Positions 51,902-59,336 of a DNA stretch of 64,000 nt are shown piece after piece. Every line of letters starts with the position of its first letter. The first letter of the stretch is position 1. The translations under genes were made by a program, and so were the position numbers. The stretch is from Microtetraspora sp. NBRC 16547 (GTDB taxonomy: Bacteria > Actinomycetota > Actinomycetes > Streptosporangiales > Streptosporangiaceae): positions 81,361-145,360 of the forward strand of contig NZ_BSSE01000020.1 in NCBI RefSeq assembly GCF_030268965.1, written 5' to 3'. The notes beneath the pieces are model-generated. The model was given only the letters and a program-made list of their open reading frames with translations. It had not been told where the DNA came from and searched no databases.

Positions 51902-53061
51902 GGCAGCACCGCCGTGGGGAAGACCTCGATCAGGAACTCCGGCCGGAGCAGCCCCGCGCAGATCGCGCCGGTGGACGCGGGCCACGGGTCGCGCAGCGCC
52001 CGTTTGCGCACGTCGGCGACGCCGCGGTAGGCGGCGAGGCCGCCGGGGCAGACGAACTCGACCGTCGAGAGGAGGTGCTCCGGTCCGGCGCCCGCGGCGT
52101 TCAGGACCTGGCGGATCGCGTCGTACGTGACCTCGGCCTGCGCGACCACGTCGTCCGGGTGCAGGACCCGCTGCGTCTCCATGTCCAGCGACGCGAACCC
52201 GCTCATCCACAGCATGCCGCCGGCCTTGACGCCGGGGGTGTAGGTGAGGGTGTCGTAGCGGGCCCACCCGGGGTTGACCGCCTCCAGCGGCTGCCGGGAC
52301 GCGGTGACGTCGAGCGCGACGAGCACGCCGGGGTGGTGCAGCCGGCTCATGAGGATGCCGCCCGCGCCCGGGAAGACCCCCGCGCCGCCGAGCCGCTCCT
52401 CGCGGACCACATGCGTACGCCGGTACACGTCGCGGGTGGCCGGCGTCGTGTAGTCGTAGGTCGTGACCGCGGCGTCCAGCGACAGCCCGGCCCCGCGCAG
52501 CAGCCGGTCGGCCTGGTCGAGGCAGTAGGCGTACTGGCCGACGAGGTCGCCCTCGTGGACCACGTCGCCGCGCTCGTCGAGGGGCAGCACGGTCGGCAGG
52601 AAGACCGCCCCGTCGGGGGCCTCGGCCACACCGTCGGGGAGGGCCGCCGGTCCTCCCTTGCTCGCGTGCACCTCGACCTCGATGAAGGCGGCCGGGCGCA
52701 GCAGACGCTCGACGACCACGGTGCCGACCGCCGGGCGGTGCTCCCCGAAGATTTCGGCGCGTACGGCGGCGGCCTCCTGGTAGTGGTCCAGGCCCGTGAC
52801 CGTGACGTTCTCGATGACGCGGGTGACGTCCGCGAAGGACAGCCCGGCGGCGTCGAGGATCGCGCCGATCTTCGCGTACGCGGTCCTGGCCTGGTCGGCC
52901 ATGCCGCCGCGCACGACGATGCGCCCCGACTCGGGGTCGTACTCACTCGCGGAGTGACCGGAGAGCCAGGCGTCGTCGCCGTGCGTCAGGCCGAGGGAGA
53001 AGGAGTAGCCGTCGTAGCGGAACCACGGGAAGCGGCTCGGGCGGATCGCGTTCAACGTCAT
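51898..53061 (-). CDS. Multi-domain Rid (YjgF/UK114-like) protein
   Basis: 387 aa, about three times the size of RidA. Rid-like segments recur. Residues about 10-130 have WLSGHSASEYDPESGRIVV and RPAVGTVVVERLLRPAAFIE. A middle part covers about 135-245. Residues about 255-387 have LWMSGFASLDMETQRVLHP and ASTGAICAGLLRPEFLIEV. The conserved substrate Arg position seems kept in the RLLRP segments. Rid proteins hydrolyse reactive enamines or imines. A pathway with C-N bond cleavage would release such species, which fits the hydrolases in the island. Confidence 0.8.
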   Translation of the reverse strand: MTLNAIRPSRFPWFRYDGYSFSLGLTHGDDAWLSGHSASEYDPESGRIVVRGGMADQARTAYAKIGAILDAAGLSFADVTRVIENVTVTGLDHYQEAAAVRAEIFGEHRPAVGTVVVERLLRPAAFIEVEVHASKGGPAALPDGVAEAPDGAVFLPTVLPLDERGDVVHEGDLVGQYAYCLDQADRLLRGAGLSLDAAVTTYDYTTPATRDVYRRTHVVREERLGGAGVFPGAGGILMSRLHHPGVLVALDVTASRQPLEAVNPGWARYDTLTYTPGVKAGGMLWMSGFASLDMETQRVLHPDDVVAQAEVTYDAIRQVLNAAGAGPEHLLSTVEFVCPGGLAAYRGVADVRKRALRDPWPASTGAICAGLLRPEFLIEVFPTAVLP

Positions 53062-54458
53062 TTCTGTCCCTCCGGCACCGGCCGGGCGAGCCGGTCGGCG
53101 AGCGCGACGACGGTGGCCAGATCGGGCTCGGCGGCGAGGCCGCGCACCCTGCGGGCCAGCTCGCCCGTCTCCTCCGCCGGGCCTCCGGCGTTGGCGGTGA
53201 ACTTCGCCTCCAGCGCGGCATCGTCGAGCGGGCGGCCGGGGCCGCCGACGCTGCGGGGCACCCGCCCCTCGACCTCGCGCCCGTCCGCGAGCCGCAGGAG
53301 GACGCGCCCGTGCGCGTCGGCGGCCACCCCTTCACCCGAGGTGACGACCGTGCGTACGCGGGCGGCCAGGTCGGCGGCCTCGGTCCGCTCCAGAGAGCCC
53401 GGAGCGTACGTCGCGAGCGTGACCTCGCCGTCGAGGAGCAGCGCGGCCACGCTCCACGGCAGCGAGAACTTGGCGTCGTACGGCGTGCGCGGGCGTACCT
53501 TGCGCGCCGCGGGCTCGCACACGATGGACGCGCTGTCCGGGTGCACGTCGGCGATCACTTCGGCCACCTCGGCGGCCTGGAATCGCCGCGTGCCCGCCGC
53601 GCGCGTCGCAGCGGCGACGGCGTCGAGGGTCGCGTGCATGAGCTGGCAGGCGGGATACGGCTTGATGGTGACGCGGGTGGTCTCCCATGTCTCCCCGAGC
53701 CCGCGCGTGACACTCGCGGCGTCCACGTTCCGGCCGGCCAGCGCCGCGTACAGGCCGTTCGGCCCTTCGAGCACGCTGTCCGGCCCGCTCGCGCCGGCCG
53801 CCGCGAGCCGCGCGGCGAGGATGCCGGAGGCCGACGCGAAGCCGGGGTGGAGCTGCTTGGTGGACGCACCCGTGGAGAGGAACTCCAGCAGCCCGCCCGC
53901 CTGGCTGCCCGCGACGCCGAGCGCGTCGACGGTCGTCCCGGGGCCGAGCCGCAGGAGCCGGGCCGCGACGACCGCCGCGGACAGCACGCCGCAGGTCATG
54001 GTCGCGTGCAGCCCGCGGGAGTGGAAGGCGTGCGGCGCGGCGGCGGCGACCCGGCACACCGTCTCGTAGCCCGCCACCGCGGCGGCCAGCACCTCGGCGC
54101 CGGACGCGCCGACCTGCTCCCCCACGGCGAGAGCCGCCGGCAGCACCACAGCGGTGGCGTGCACGAGCCCTCCGGCATGGGTGTCGTCGAAGTCGAGCGC
54201 GTGGACGAGCGTGCCCGTGGCGAGCGCCGCCGCGACGGCGGATCCCCGCTCGCCGGTGCCGAGCAGCGCCGACTCGGGGGGCCCGCCGAGCCCCCGGGCG
54301 ACCGTGAGCGCGGGCGCGGCCGTCCCCGCGCGGCCGGCCGCGAGCGCGGTGCCGAACCCATCGAGCAGGTGGCGGCAGGCCGCGTCGCGCACGTTCCCGG
54401 GCACGTCGTCGATCCGCAGCCGCGCCGCCCACTCGGCCAGGGCGCGGGCGGCGGTCAC
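53058..54458 (-). CDS. MmgE/PrpD family protein (second copy)
   Basis: 466 aa from GTG 54458, overlapping the CoA-transferase stop (GTGA). Family blocks: LVHALDFDDTHAGGLVHATA, LGVAGSQAGGLLEFLSTGAS with TKQLHPGF, and IKPYPACQLMHATLDAV, with KVRPRTPYDAKFSLPWSVA. It is clearly divergent from the copy at 44946-46376 (for example QAGGLLEF against SAGVIEA), so the two probably act on different substrates. Its stop overlaps the Rid-gene ATG. Confidence 0.9.
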   Translation of the reverse strand: MTAARALAEWAARLRIDDVPGNVRDAACRHLLDGFGTALAAGRAGTAAPALTVARGLGGPPESALLGTGERGSAVAAALATGTLVHALDFDDTHAGGLVHATAVVLPAALAVGEQVGASGAEVLAAAVAGYETVCRVAAAAPHAFHSRGLHATMTCGVLSAAVVAARLLRLGPGTTVDALGVAGSQAGGLLEFLSTGASTKQLHPGFASASGILAARLAAAGASGPDSVLEGPNGLYAALAGRNVDAASVTRGLGETWETTRVTIKPYPACQLMHATLDAVAAATRAAGTRRFQAAEVAEVIADVHPDSASIVCEPAARKVRPRTPYDAKFSLPWSVAALLLDGEVTLATYAPGSLERTEAADLAARVRTVVTSGEGVAADAHGRVLLRLADGREVEGRVPRSVGGPGRPLDDAALEAKFTANAGGPAEETGELARRVRGLAAEPDLATVVALADRLARPVPEGQK

Positions 54459-55702
54459 GCGGACGCCCCCGCGGCGGACGTCCCAGCGGCGGACGTCCCA
54501 GCGGCGGACGCCCCGAACGCGCCCGCCTTCGCCAGCGCCGCCACCTTCTCGTCGTCGTAGCGCAGCAGTTCGCGCGTGACGTGGTCGACGTCCTCGTTGC
54601 GCCGGGGGGCACGCCGGTAGGCCGGGCGCTCGTTCCCCACGCGGACCGGGGACGCCACCTGGCGCACCGTGCCCCAGACCGGGTGCTCGGTCTCCACGAC
54701 CAGGTCCCTGGCCAGGGTGTGCTCCTCGGTCAGCGCCGTCGCGACGTCGTTGATCGGGCCGCACGGGATCGACGCGGCGTACAGCGGCGGCAGCCACTCC
54801 GCGACGGTGCGCCGCCGGAAGATCTCTTCGAGCAGGGGAAGCAGGACGTCCTGGTTGTTCCTGCGGTCGGCGAACGTGGCGAACCTCGGGTCGGCCGCCC
54901 ACTCGGGGTGGCCGACGACCTCGGTGAGCCGCTGCCAGAACTTCTCCTTCGCGCAGCCGACGACGAGCCAGCCGTCCCGCGCCTCGAACGCCTGGAAGGG
55001 CACCAGCGACGGGTGGGCGGAGTGCCTCGTCCGCGCGGGGACGAACCCTTCGTTGAGATGCCAGGCCGCGGGGTAGGTCAGCAGCCCGATGGCGGTGTCG
55101 TACAGGCTGACGTCGCAGTCCATGCCGACGCCGTCCCTGCGCGCCGCGTGCAGCCCGGCGAGCAGCGAGATCGCCGCCACGAAGCCGCCGGAGTAGTCGA
55201 CCATCGACAGCCCCGACTTCGTCGGCGGTCCCTCGGGCTCGCCGGTGACGTCCATCCATCCGGCGAGACCCTGCAGGACGTAGTCGTACCCGGGCTCGCT
55301 CCGCCGGGGCCCGCTCATGCCGAAACCGGTCAGCGAGCAGCAGACGATCGCGGGGTTGAGGTGCTTCAGGTCGTCGTAGGTGATGCGCATCTTGGCCGGC
55401 ACGTCGCCGCGCAGGTTGCTGTAGACGGCGTCGCTGACCCGCACGAGGTCCTCGAAGACCGCCCGTCCCTCCTCGGTCCCGAGGTCGAGGGAGAGGCTCC
55501 GCTTGCCCCGGTTGAACGCCTCGAAGAACAGCGAGTCCTCGCCCTCGTTGTACGGGGGCACGTAGCGGCCCACGTCACCGCCGACGCGCGGATCCTCGAT
55601 CTTGATGACCTCGGCGCCGAGGTCGGCCAGGTGGACACTGCCGAACGGGCCGGCGCCGTACTGCTCGACGGCGATGATCCTGACGTCTTCGAGCGGTCTC
55701 AC
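54455..55702 (-). CDS. CaiB/BaiF family CoA-transferase (second copy)
   Basis: 415 aa from GTG 55702, overlapping the LLM-gene stop. Blocks: VRIIAVEQYGAGPFGSVHLA, GAEVIKIEDPRVGGDVGRY, FFEAFNRGKRSLSLDLGTEE and GVGMDCDVSLYDTAIGLL, where an Asp is in the catalytic position. The last about 15 residues are Gly-Thr-Ser-Ala-Ala repeats coded by a 15-bp tandem repeat that runs up to the stop. Confidence 0.92.
   Translation of the reverse strand: MRPLEDVRIIAVEQYGAGPFGSVHLADLGAEVIKIEDPRVGGDVGRYVPPYNEGEDSLFFEAFNRGKRSLSLDLGTEEGRAVFEDLVRVSDAVYSNLRGDVPAKMRITYDDLKHLNPAIVCCSLTGFGMSGPRRSEPGYDYVLQGLAGWMDVTGEPEGPPTKSGLSMVDYSGGFVAAISLLAGLHAARRDGVGMDCDVSLYDTAIGLLTYPAAWHLNEGFVPARTRHSAHPSLVPFQAFEARDGWLVVGCAKEKFWQRLTEVVGHPEWAADPRFATFADRRNNQDVLLPLLEEIFRRRTVAEWLPPLYAASIPCGPINDVATALTEEHTLARDLVVETEHPVWGTVRQVASPVRVGNERPAYRRAPRRNEDVDHVTRELLRYDDEKVAALAKAGAFGASAAGTSAAGTSAAGASA
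54463..54513 (-). repeat. 15-bp tandem repeat at the 3' end of the second CoA-transferase gene
   Basis: About three units of GCGGCGGACGTCCCA with variants, ending a few bases before the GTGA junction with the MmgE/PrpD gene. Confidence 0.7.
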
Positions 55703-56733
55703 GCGCGTCCTCCCGTGATGTCGGCGATGAGCCGGATGATCGATTCCTGCGCCGCCCTGGTCTCCGCCGCGGGCAGGCCGTGCGTCGGCGGGGTCAGCTT
55801 GACGGTGTCGGCGAGGCCCTCGTACGCGGCGATCCGGGCGCGCACGTCGTCCGGGCCGCCGGAGAGGGTGACCGCGTCGGCCATCCGGTCCGGCACCGCG
55901 TCGCCCAGGTGGTCGGCGCCGCGCCCGGACCTGAATGCCTCGATCACGCCAGCCTGCTCCTCGGCCAGCCCGTGGAAGGCGAAGAAGTCGGCGTAGCTGC
56001 GCACGCTGGCGTAGAACCCGACGAGCCCCGCCGCGCGACGGCGCGCGACGGACGCGTCGGCGTCCACGGAGCAGCAGGCGGAGACCACGAGGTCGAGGTC
56101 GCCGCGTTTCTTGCCGGGCGCCTTCGCGAGCCCCGCCTCCACCTCCGGAAGGATGCGCTCGGCGAGGTACGCCGGGGAGCAAAGCTCGTGCGAGATCCAG
56201 CCGTCGCCGATCTCGGCGGCGAGCCTGGTCATGGCCGGCCCGACCGCCGCGAGGTAGACCGGGATGTCGGTGCGGACGACCGGGAACGGGCGGCGGTAGC
56301 CGCGGATCCGCATCGGGGCGTGCTCACCGTCGAGGAGCATCGGCTCGCCGGTGGTGCAGTTGGCCCAGAAGTGCCGGATGTCGCGGACGGTCTCGCGGAG
56401 GCGGCCGACCGGCTTGCCCCAGGCGACGTTGTGCCAGTCCTCGTTGAGGCGCGGCACGCCCGTGCCCAGTCCGAGAACGAACCGGCCGCCGCACAGCTCG
56501 TCGAGGTCGAGCGCCTCCAGCGCGGTGACCATGGGGCTGCGGGTGAATGCGAGCGCGATAGCCGTGCCGACCCCGGTGGCGTGGGTTGCCCGGGCCAGCG
56601 CCGCCGCCGAGCCGAAGGCACTGCGGTGCATCTCCGGGACCCAGACGACCTCGGCCCCGGCCCGCTCGGCCGCGCGCGCCGCGTCCGCGAGTTCCTCCAG
56701 GGTCTCGCCCCAGGGACCGTACGTGATGCGCAT
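55699..56733 (-). CDS. LLM-class (F420-dependent type) oxidoreductase
   Basis: 344 aa TIM-barrel of the luciferase-like family. MRITYGPWGETLEELADAAR is the N-terminus, GGRFVLGLGTGVPRLNEDWH the F420/FMN loop, and YLAAVGPAMTRLAAEIGDGW the second. Actinobacterial members of this kind mostly use F420, for hydride transfer to or from alcohols, enones or imines. Its ATG at 56733 overlaps by one base the end of the MaoC gene (TGATG), and its stop overlaps the CoA-transferase GTG. Confidence 0.87.
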   Translation of the reverse strand: MRITYGPWGETLEELADAARAAERAGAEVVWVPEMHRSAFGSAAALARATHATGVGTAIALAFTRSPMVTALEALDLDELCGGRFVLGLGTGVPRLNEDWHNVAWGKPVGRLRETVRDIRHFWANCTTGEPMLLDGEHAPMRIRGYRRPFPVVRTDIPVYLAAVGPAMTRLAAEIGDGWISHELCSPAYLAERILPEVEAGLAKAPGKKRGDLDLVVSACCSVDADASVARRRAAGLVGFYASVRSYADFFAFHGLAEEQAGVIEAFRSGRGADHLGDAVPDRMADAVTLSGGPDDVRARIAAYEGLADTVKLTPPTHGLPAAETRAAQESIIRLIADITGGRA

Positions 56734-57254
56734 CAGTCCTCCAGGGTGAGCGGCTGCTCGGCGGTGGGGAAGACGTCCTCGACCTGCTCGGCGTCGCGGC
56801 GGTAGACGTAGAACGTCCGCTTGAAGGAGCAGACCTCCTTGCCGTCCTGGTTGACGGTCCGGGTGCGGACGGTGACGATGCCCGCGTGCGGGCGGCTGGC
56901 CGACTCGCGCTTCTCCAGCACGATCGACTCACTCCACAGCGTGTCGCCGGCGAACACCGGATGGGTCATCCGGATGTCGTCCCAGCCAAGGTTGGCGAAC
57001 GCGTTCTGCGTGAGGTCGGTGACGCTCTGCCCGACGGCGATCGCCACCGTGAGGGTGGAGACGACGAGCGGCCGGCCGAACTCCGAACGCGCCGCGTACT
57101 CGGAGTTGAAGTGCATCTGGTTGGTGTTCATCGTCAGCAACGTGAACCAGGTGTTGTCGGCCTCGGACACCGTCCTGCCGAGCGGATGCTGATAGATGTC
57201 GCCGATCTCGAAGTCCTCGAAGAACCGGCCTTGCCACCCGGGCCTGACACCCAT
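56733..57254 (-). CDS. MaoC family (mesaconyl/itaconyl-CoA hydratase-like) dehydratase
   Basis: 173 aa and the first gene of the 12-gene minus-strand operon. GRFFEDFEIGDIYQHPLGRT, VSEADNTWFTLLTMNTNQMH with N-x3-H, and SEFGRPLVVSTLTVAIAVG match the hydratases that act next to CitE-like lyases in dicarboxylyl-CoA pathways (mycobacterial Rv2499c-like, from memory). Operator C lies 74-99 bases upstream of ATG 57254. Confidence 0.88.
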   Translation of the reverse strand: MGVRPGWQGRFFEDFEIGDIYQHPLGRTVSEADNTWFTLLTMNTNQMHFNSEYAARSEFGRPLVVSTLTVAIAVGQSVTDLTQNAFANLGWDDIRMTHPVFAGDTLWSESIVLEKRESASRPHAGIVTVRTRTVNQDGKEVCSFKRTFYVYRRDAEQVEDVFPTAEQPLTLED

Positions 57255-57327
57255 TGACGCTCCTTACCCAGAGCTGTCCGTTATGTGGCAGAGCCTAAAG
57301 GTCTGACTATTTAGGGGTCAAGGTTTT

Positions 57328-57353
57328 GTTCCGCTCTGAGCAACAGCGTTCCA
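57328..57353. promoter_or_regulatory. IclR-type three-part operator C
   Basis: GTTCCG (57328-57333), five bases, AGCAAC (57339-57344), AGC, GTTCCA (57348-57353). Spacing is identical to operator B, and the leading TTGTTCCGC is shared with it. It lies in front of the long minus-strand operon. Confidence 0.72.
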
Positions 57354-57525
57354 GGCTTGTGGTCTCAGTCAGCAGGGCGCGCACCTCCAGCAGATTCGCG
57401 ACCGAGCCCGAGTCCGTGAACAGTGCGAGGCTGCCCCCTCCTCGCGACGCACCCATCTGGATCCGCGCTCGCGACGGGCAGGTCAGACACTCCCTAACCA
57501 CAGCGGGTGGGACATTCCGCCTTGT

Positions 57526-57551
57526 GTTTCACTGGTCGAAACATTGTTTCA
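57526..57551. promoter_or_regulatory. IclR-type three-part operator D
   Basis: GTTTCA (57526-57531), five bases, CGAAAC (57537-57542), ATT, GTTTCA (57546-57551). Same spacing as B and C; GAAAC-ATT-GTTTC is a perfect dyad. It lies 72 bases before the GMC oxidoreductase start. The 368-base divergent region 57255-57622 holds no gene. Confidence 0.75.
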
Positions 57552-57622
57552 GATAGTTGCGCAGGAGAGACTCGCGCGGGTAAAGCTTGACCGTCGCGAC
57601 CCCCCGACGCGAAGGGACCCAC

Positions 57623-59239
57623 ATGGCCGACTATCTGATCGTTGGAGCGGGATCGGCCGGGTGCGTGCTGGCCGCCCGCCTCTCCGAAGACCCCCGCGTC
57701 CGGGTGCTGCTGATCGAGGCGGGCGGCTCTGATCGCAACCCGCTGTACCACGTTCCGAAGGGGTTCGGAAAGCTCTTCGACGACCCGGGGAAGGTCTGGC
57801 ACTACCCGACGCTCCCGTTCGGCCCGGACGGCCAGGGCGAGATCTGGCCCCGCGGAAGGGTCCTCGGCGGATCCAGTTCGATCAACGGGATGGTCTACAA
57901 CCGCGGCCAGCGCGCCGACTACGACGAGCTCGTGCGACTGGGCAACCCGGGCTGGGGCTGGGACACCATCCTGCCGATCTTCCGTGCGATCGAGGACAAC
58001 GCGCTTGGGCCGTCGGAGACCCGGGGCGCGGGCGGTCCGCTGCACGTGTCGCCCCCGCGCGACCCGGATCCGCTATGCGAGGAGATGATCGCCGCCGGAA
58101 CCGCGCTGGGCCTGACCGCCATGCGAGACGTCAACGAGTCCGAGGGCGAGCGCGTCGGGCACGCGATGGCGACCATCAAGGACGGACGGAGGGTCAGCGC
58201 GGCCAGAGCGTTCCTGCGGCCCGTACGCGATCGGCCCAACCTCACCGTCGTCACCGGCACGCTGGTGACCGAGCTGCTGTTCGACGGGGACACGGCCGTC
58301 GGCGTGCGCGCCAGGAACGCCGGTGGCGGTGTGGTGGAGTACCGCGCCGACCGGGAGGTCATCCTCTGTCTCGGCAGTCTGGGCACGCCGAAACTGCTGC
58401 AGTCGTCGGGAATCGGGCCGTCGGAGGTGCTGCGCGCCGCCGGTGTGGGGGTCCGGCTGGATCGCGCCGCCGTCGGCTCGCGTATGCGCGAGCACCGGTG
58501 TCTCGCGCTGAAGTTCCGGCTGAAGGAGGACCTCGGCTACAACCGGTCGCTCTCGACGCCGGCCCGGCAGGGCGCCACCGCGCTGAAGTACCTGCTGAAC
58601 CGCAAGGGACCGCTCGCCGCGCCCGCGTACGACGTGATCGCCTTCCTCAAGAGCCGCCCGGACCTGGACCGGCCGGACGCCCAGTTGCTGATGGGGCCAT
58701 GGTCCGTCGCCACGTACAAGGCGGGCGAGACGGTCACCGTCGAGAGGCCGCCCGGCGTGTCGGTGGTCGCGGAGGTGCTCCGCCCGACCTCAGAGGGCAG
58801 CGTGGCCATCACGTCCGCGGACCCCGGCGCGCCGCTGCGCGTCGATCCCAACTACTTCGACACCGACCACGATCGCCGGGTGGCGGCCGACCTGTTCCGC
58901 CGGATGCGCGAGTTCTTCGCGCAGGAGCCGATCGCGTCGCGACTGGCGCACGAGACGTTCCCGGGGGCCGGAGTGCGGTCGGACGAGGAGATCGTCGACG
59001 CGGCGCTGGGCGGAGGTTACTGCGGCTACCACGCGATCGGCACCTGCGCCATGGGTCCGGACGAGGACGACGTGGTCGACTCACGGCTGCGGGTGAGAGG
59101 CGTGGACAACCTGCGCATCGTCGACTGTTCGGTGCTGCCGGTCATGGTGTCCGGCAACCTCAACGGGCCCATCATGGCGATGGCCTGGCACGCCGCGGAT
59201 CTCATCCTCGGCAAGGCCTCCTCGTCCGCGACCGGCTGA
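57623..59239 (+). CDS. GMC-family FAD oxidoreductase (choline dehydrogenase-like)
   Basis: Oxidises an alcohol to an aldehyde or ketone, 538 aa from ATG 57623 with GAAGGG upstream. The Rossmann motif is YLIVGAGSAGCVLAARL with E at the end of strand 2 (LLIEAGG). GMC signature 1 is WPRGRVLGGSSSINGMVYNR, and signature 2 is in GSLGTPKLLQSSGIGPS. The active-site His pair is in YHAIGTCAMG and SGNLNGPIM (Asn in the second position). It is divergent from the long operon with its own operator D, so it is part of the same regulon. It probably performs the first oxidation of the substrate or of a hydroxylated intermediate. Confidence 0.92.
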   Translation: MADYLIVGAGSAGCVLAARLSEDPRVRVLLIEAGGSDRNPLYHVPKGFGKLFDDPGKVWHYPTLPFGPDGQGEIWPRGRVLGGSSSINGMVYNRGQRADYDELVRLGNPGWGWDTILPIFRAIEDNALGPSETRGAGGPLHVSPPRDPDPLCEEMIAAGTALGLTAMRDVNESEGERVGHAMATIKDGRRVSAARAFLRPVRDRPNLTVVTGTLVTELLFDGDTAVGVRARNAGGGVVEYRADREVILCLGSLGTPKLLQSSGIGPSEVLRAAGVGVRLDRAAVGSRMREHRCLALKFRLKEDLGYNRSLSTPARQGATALKYLLNRKGPLAAPAYDVIAFLKSRPDLDRPDAQLLMGPWSVATYKAGETVTVERPPGVSVVAEVLRPTSEGSVAITSADPGAPLRVDPNYFDTDHDRRVAADLFRRMREFFAQEPIASRLAHETFPGAGVRSDEEIVDAALGGGYCGYHAIGTCAMGPDEDDVVDSRLRVRGVDNLRIVDCSVLPVMVSGNLNGPIMAMAWHAADLILGKASSSATG

Positions 59240-59247
59240 ACACAGTG

Positions 59248-59279
59248 AGGGCGAGGAAGGCGGATGCCCTCCTCGCCCT
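59248..59279. terminator. Bidirectional terminator between the GMC and PBP genes
   Basis: AGGGCGAGGA (59248-59257) and TCCTCGCCCT (59270-59279) form a perfect 10-bp stem with a 12-base loop, just after the GMC gene stop and between convergent genes. Confidence 0.8.
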
Positions 59280-59336
59280 GTGGCCGTTCTGCGTGGTTGT
59301 GTGTGGTTCTGCGTGGTGCTTCCGGAGGGGGACCGG

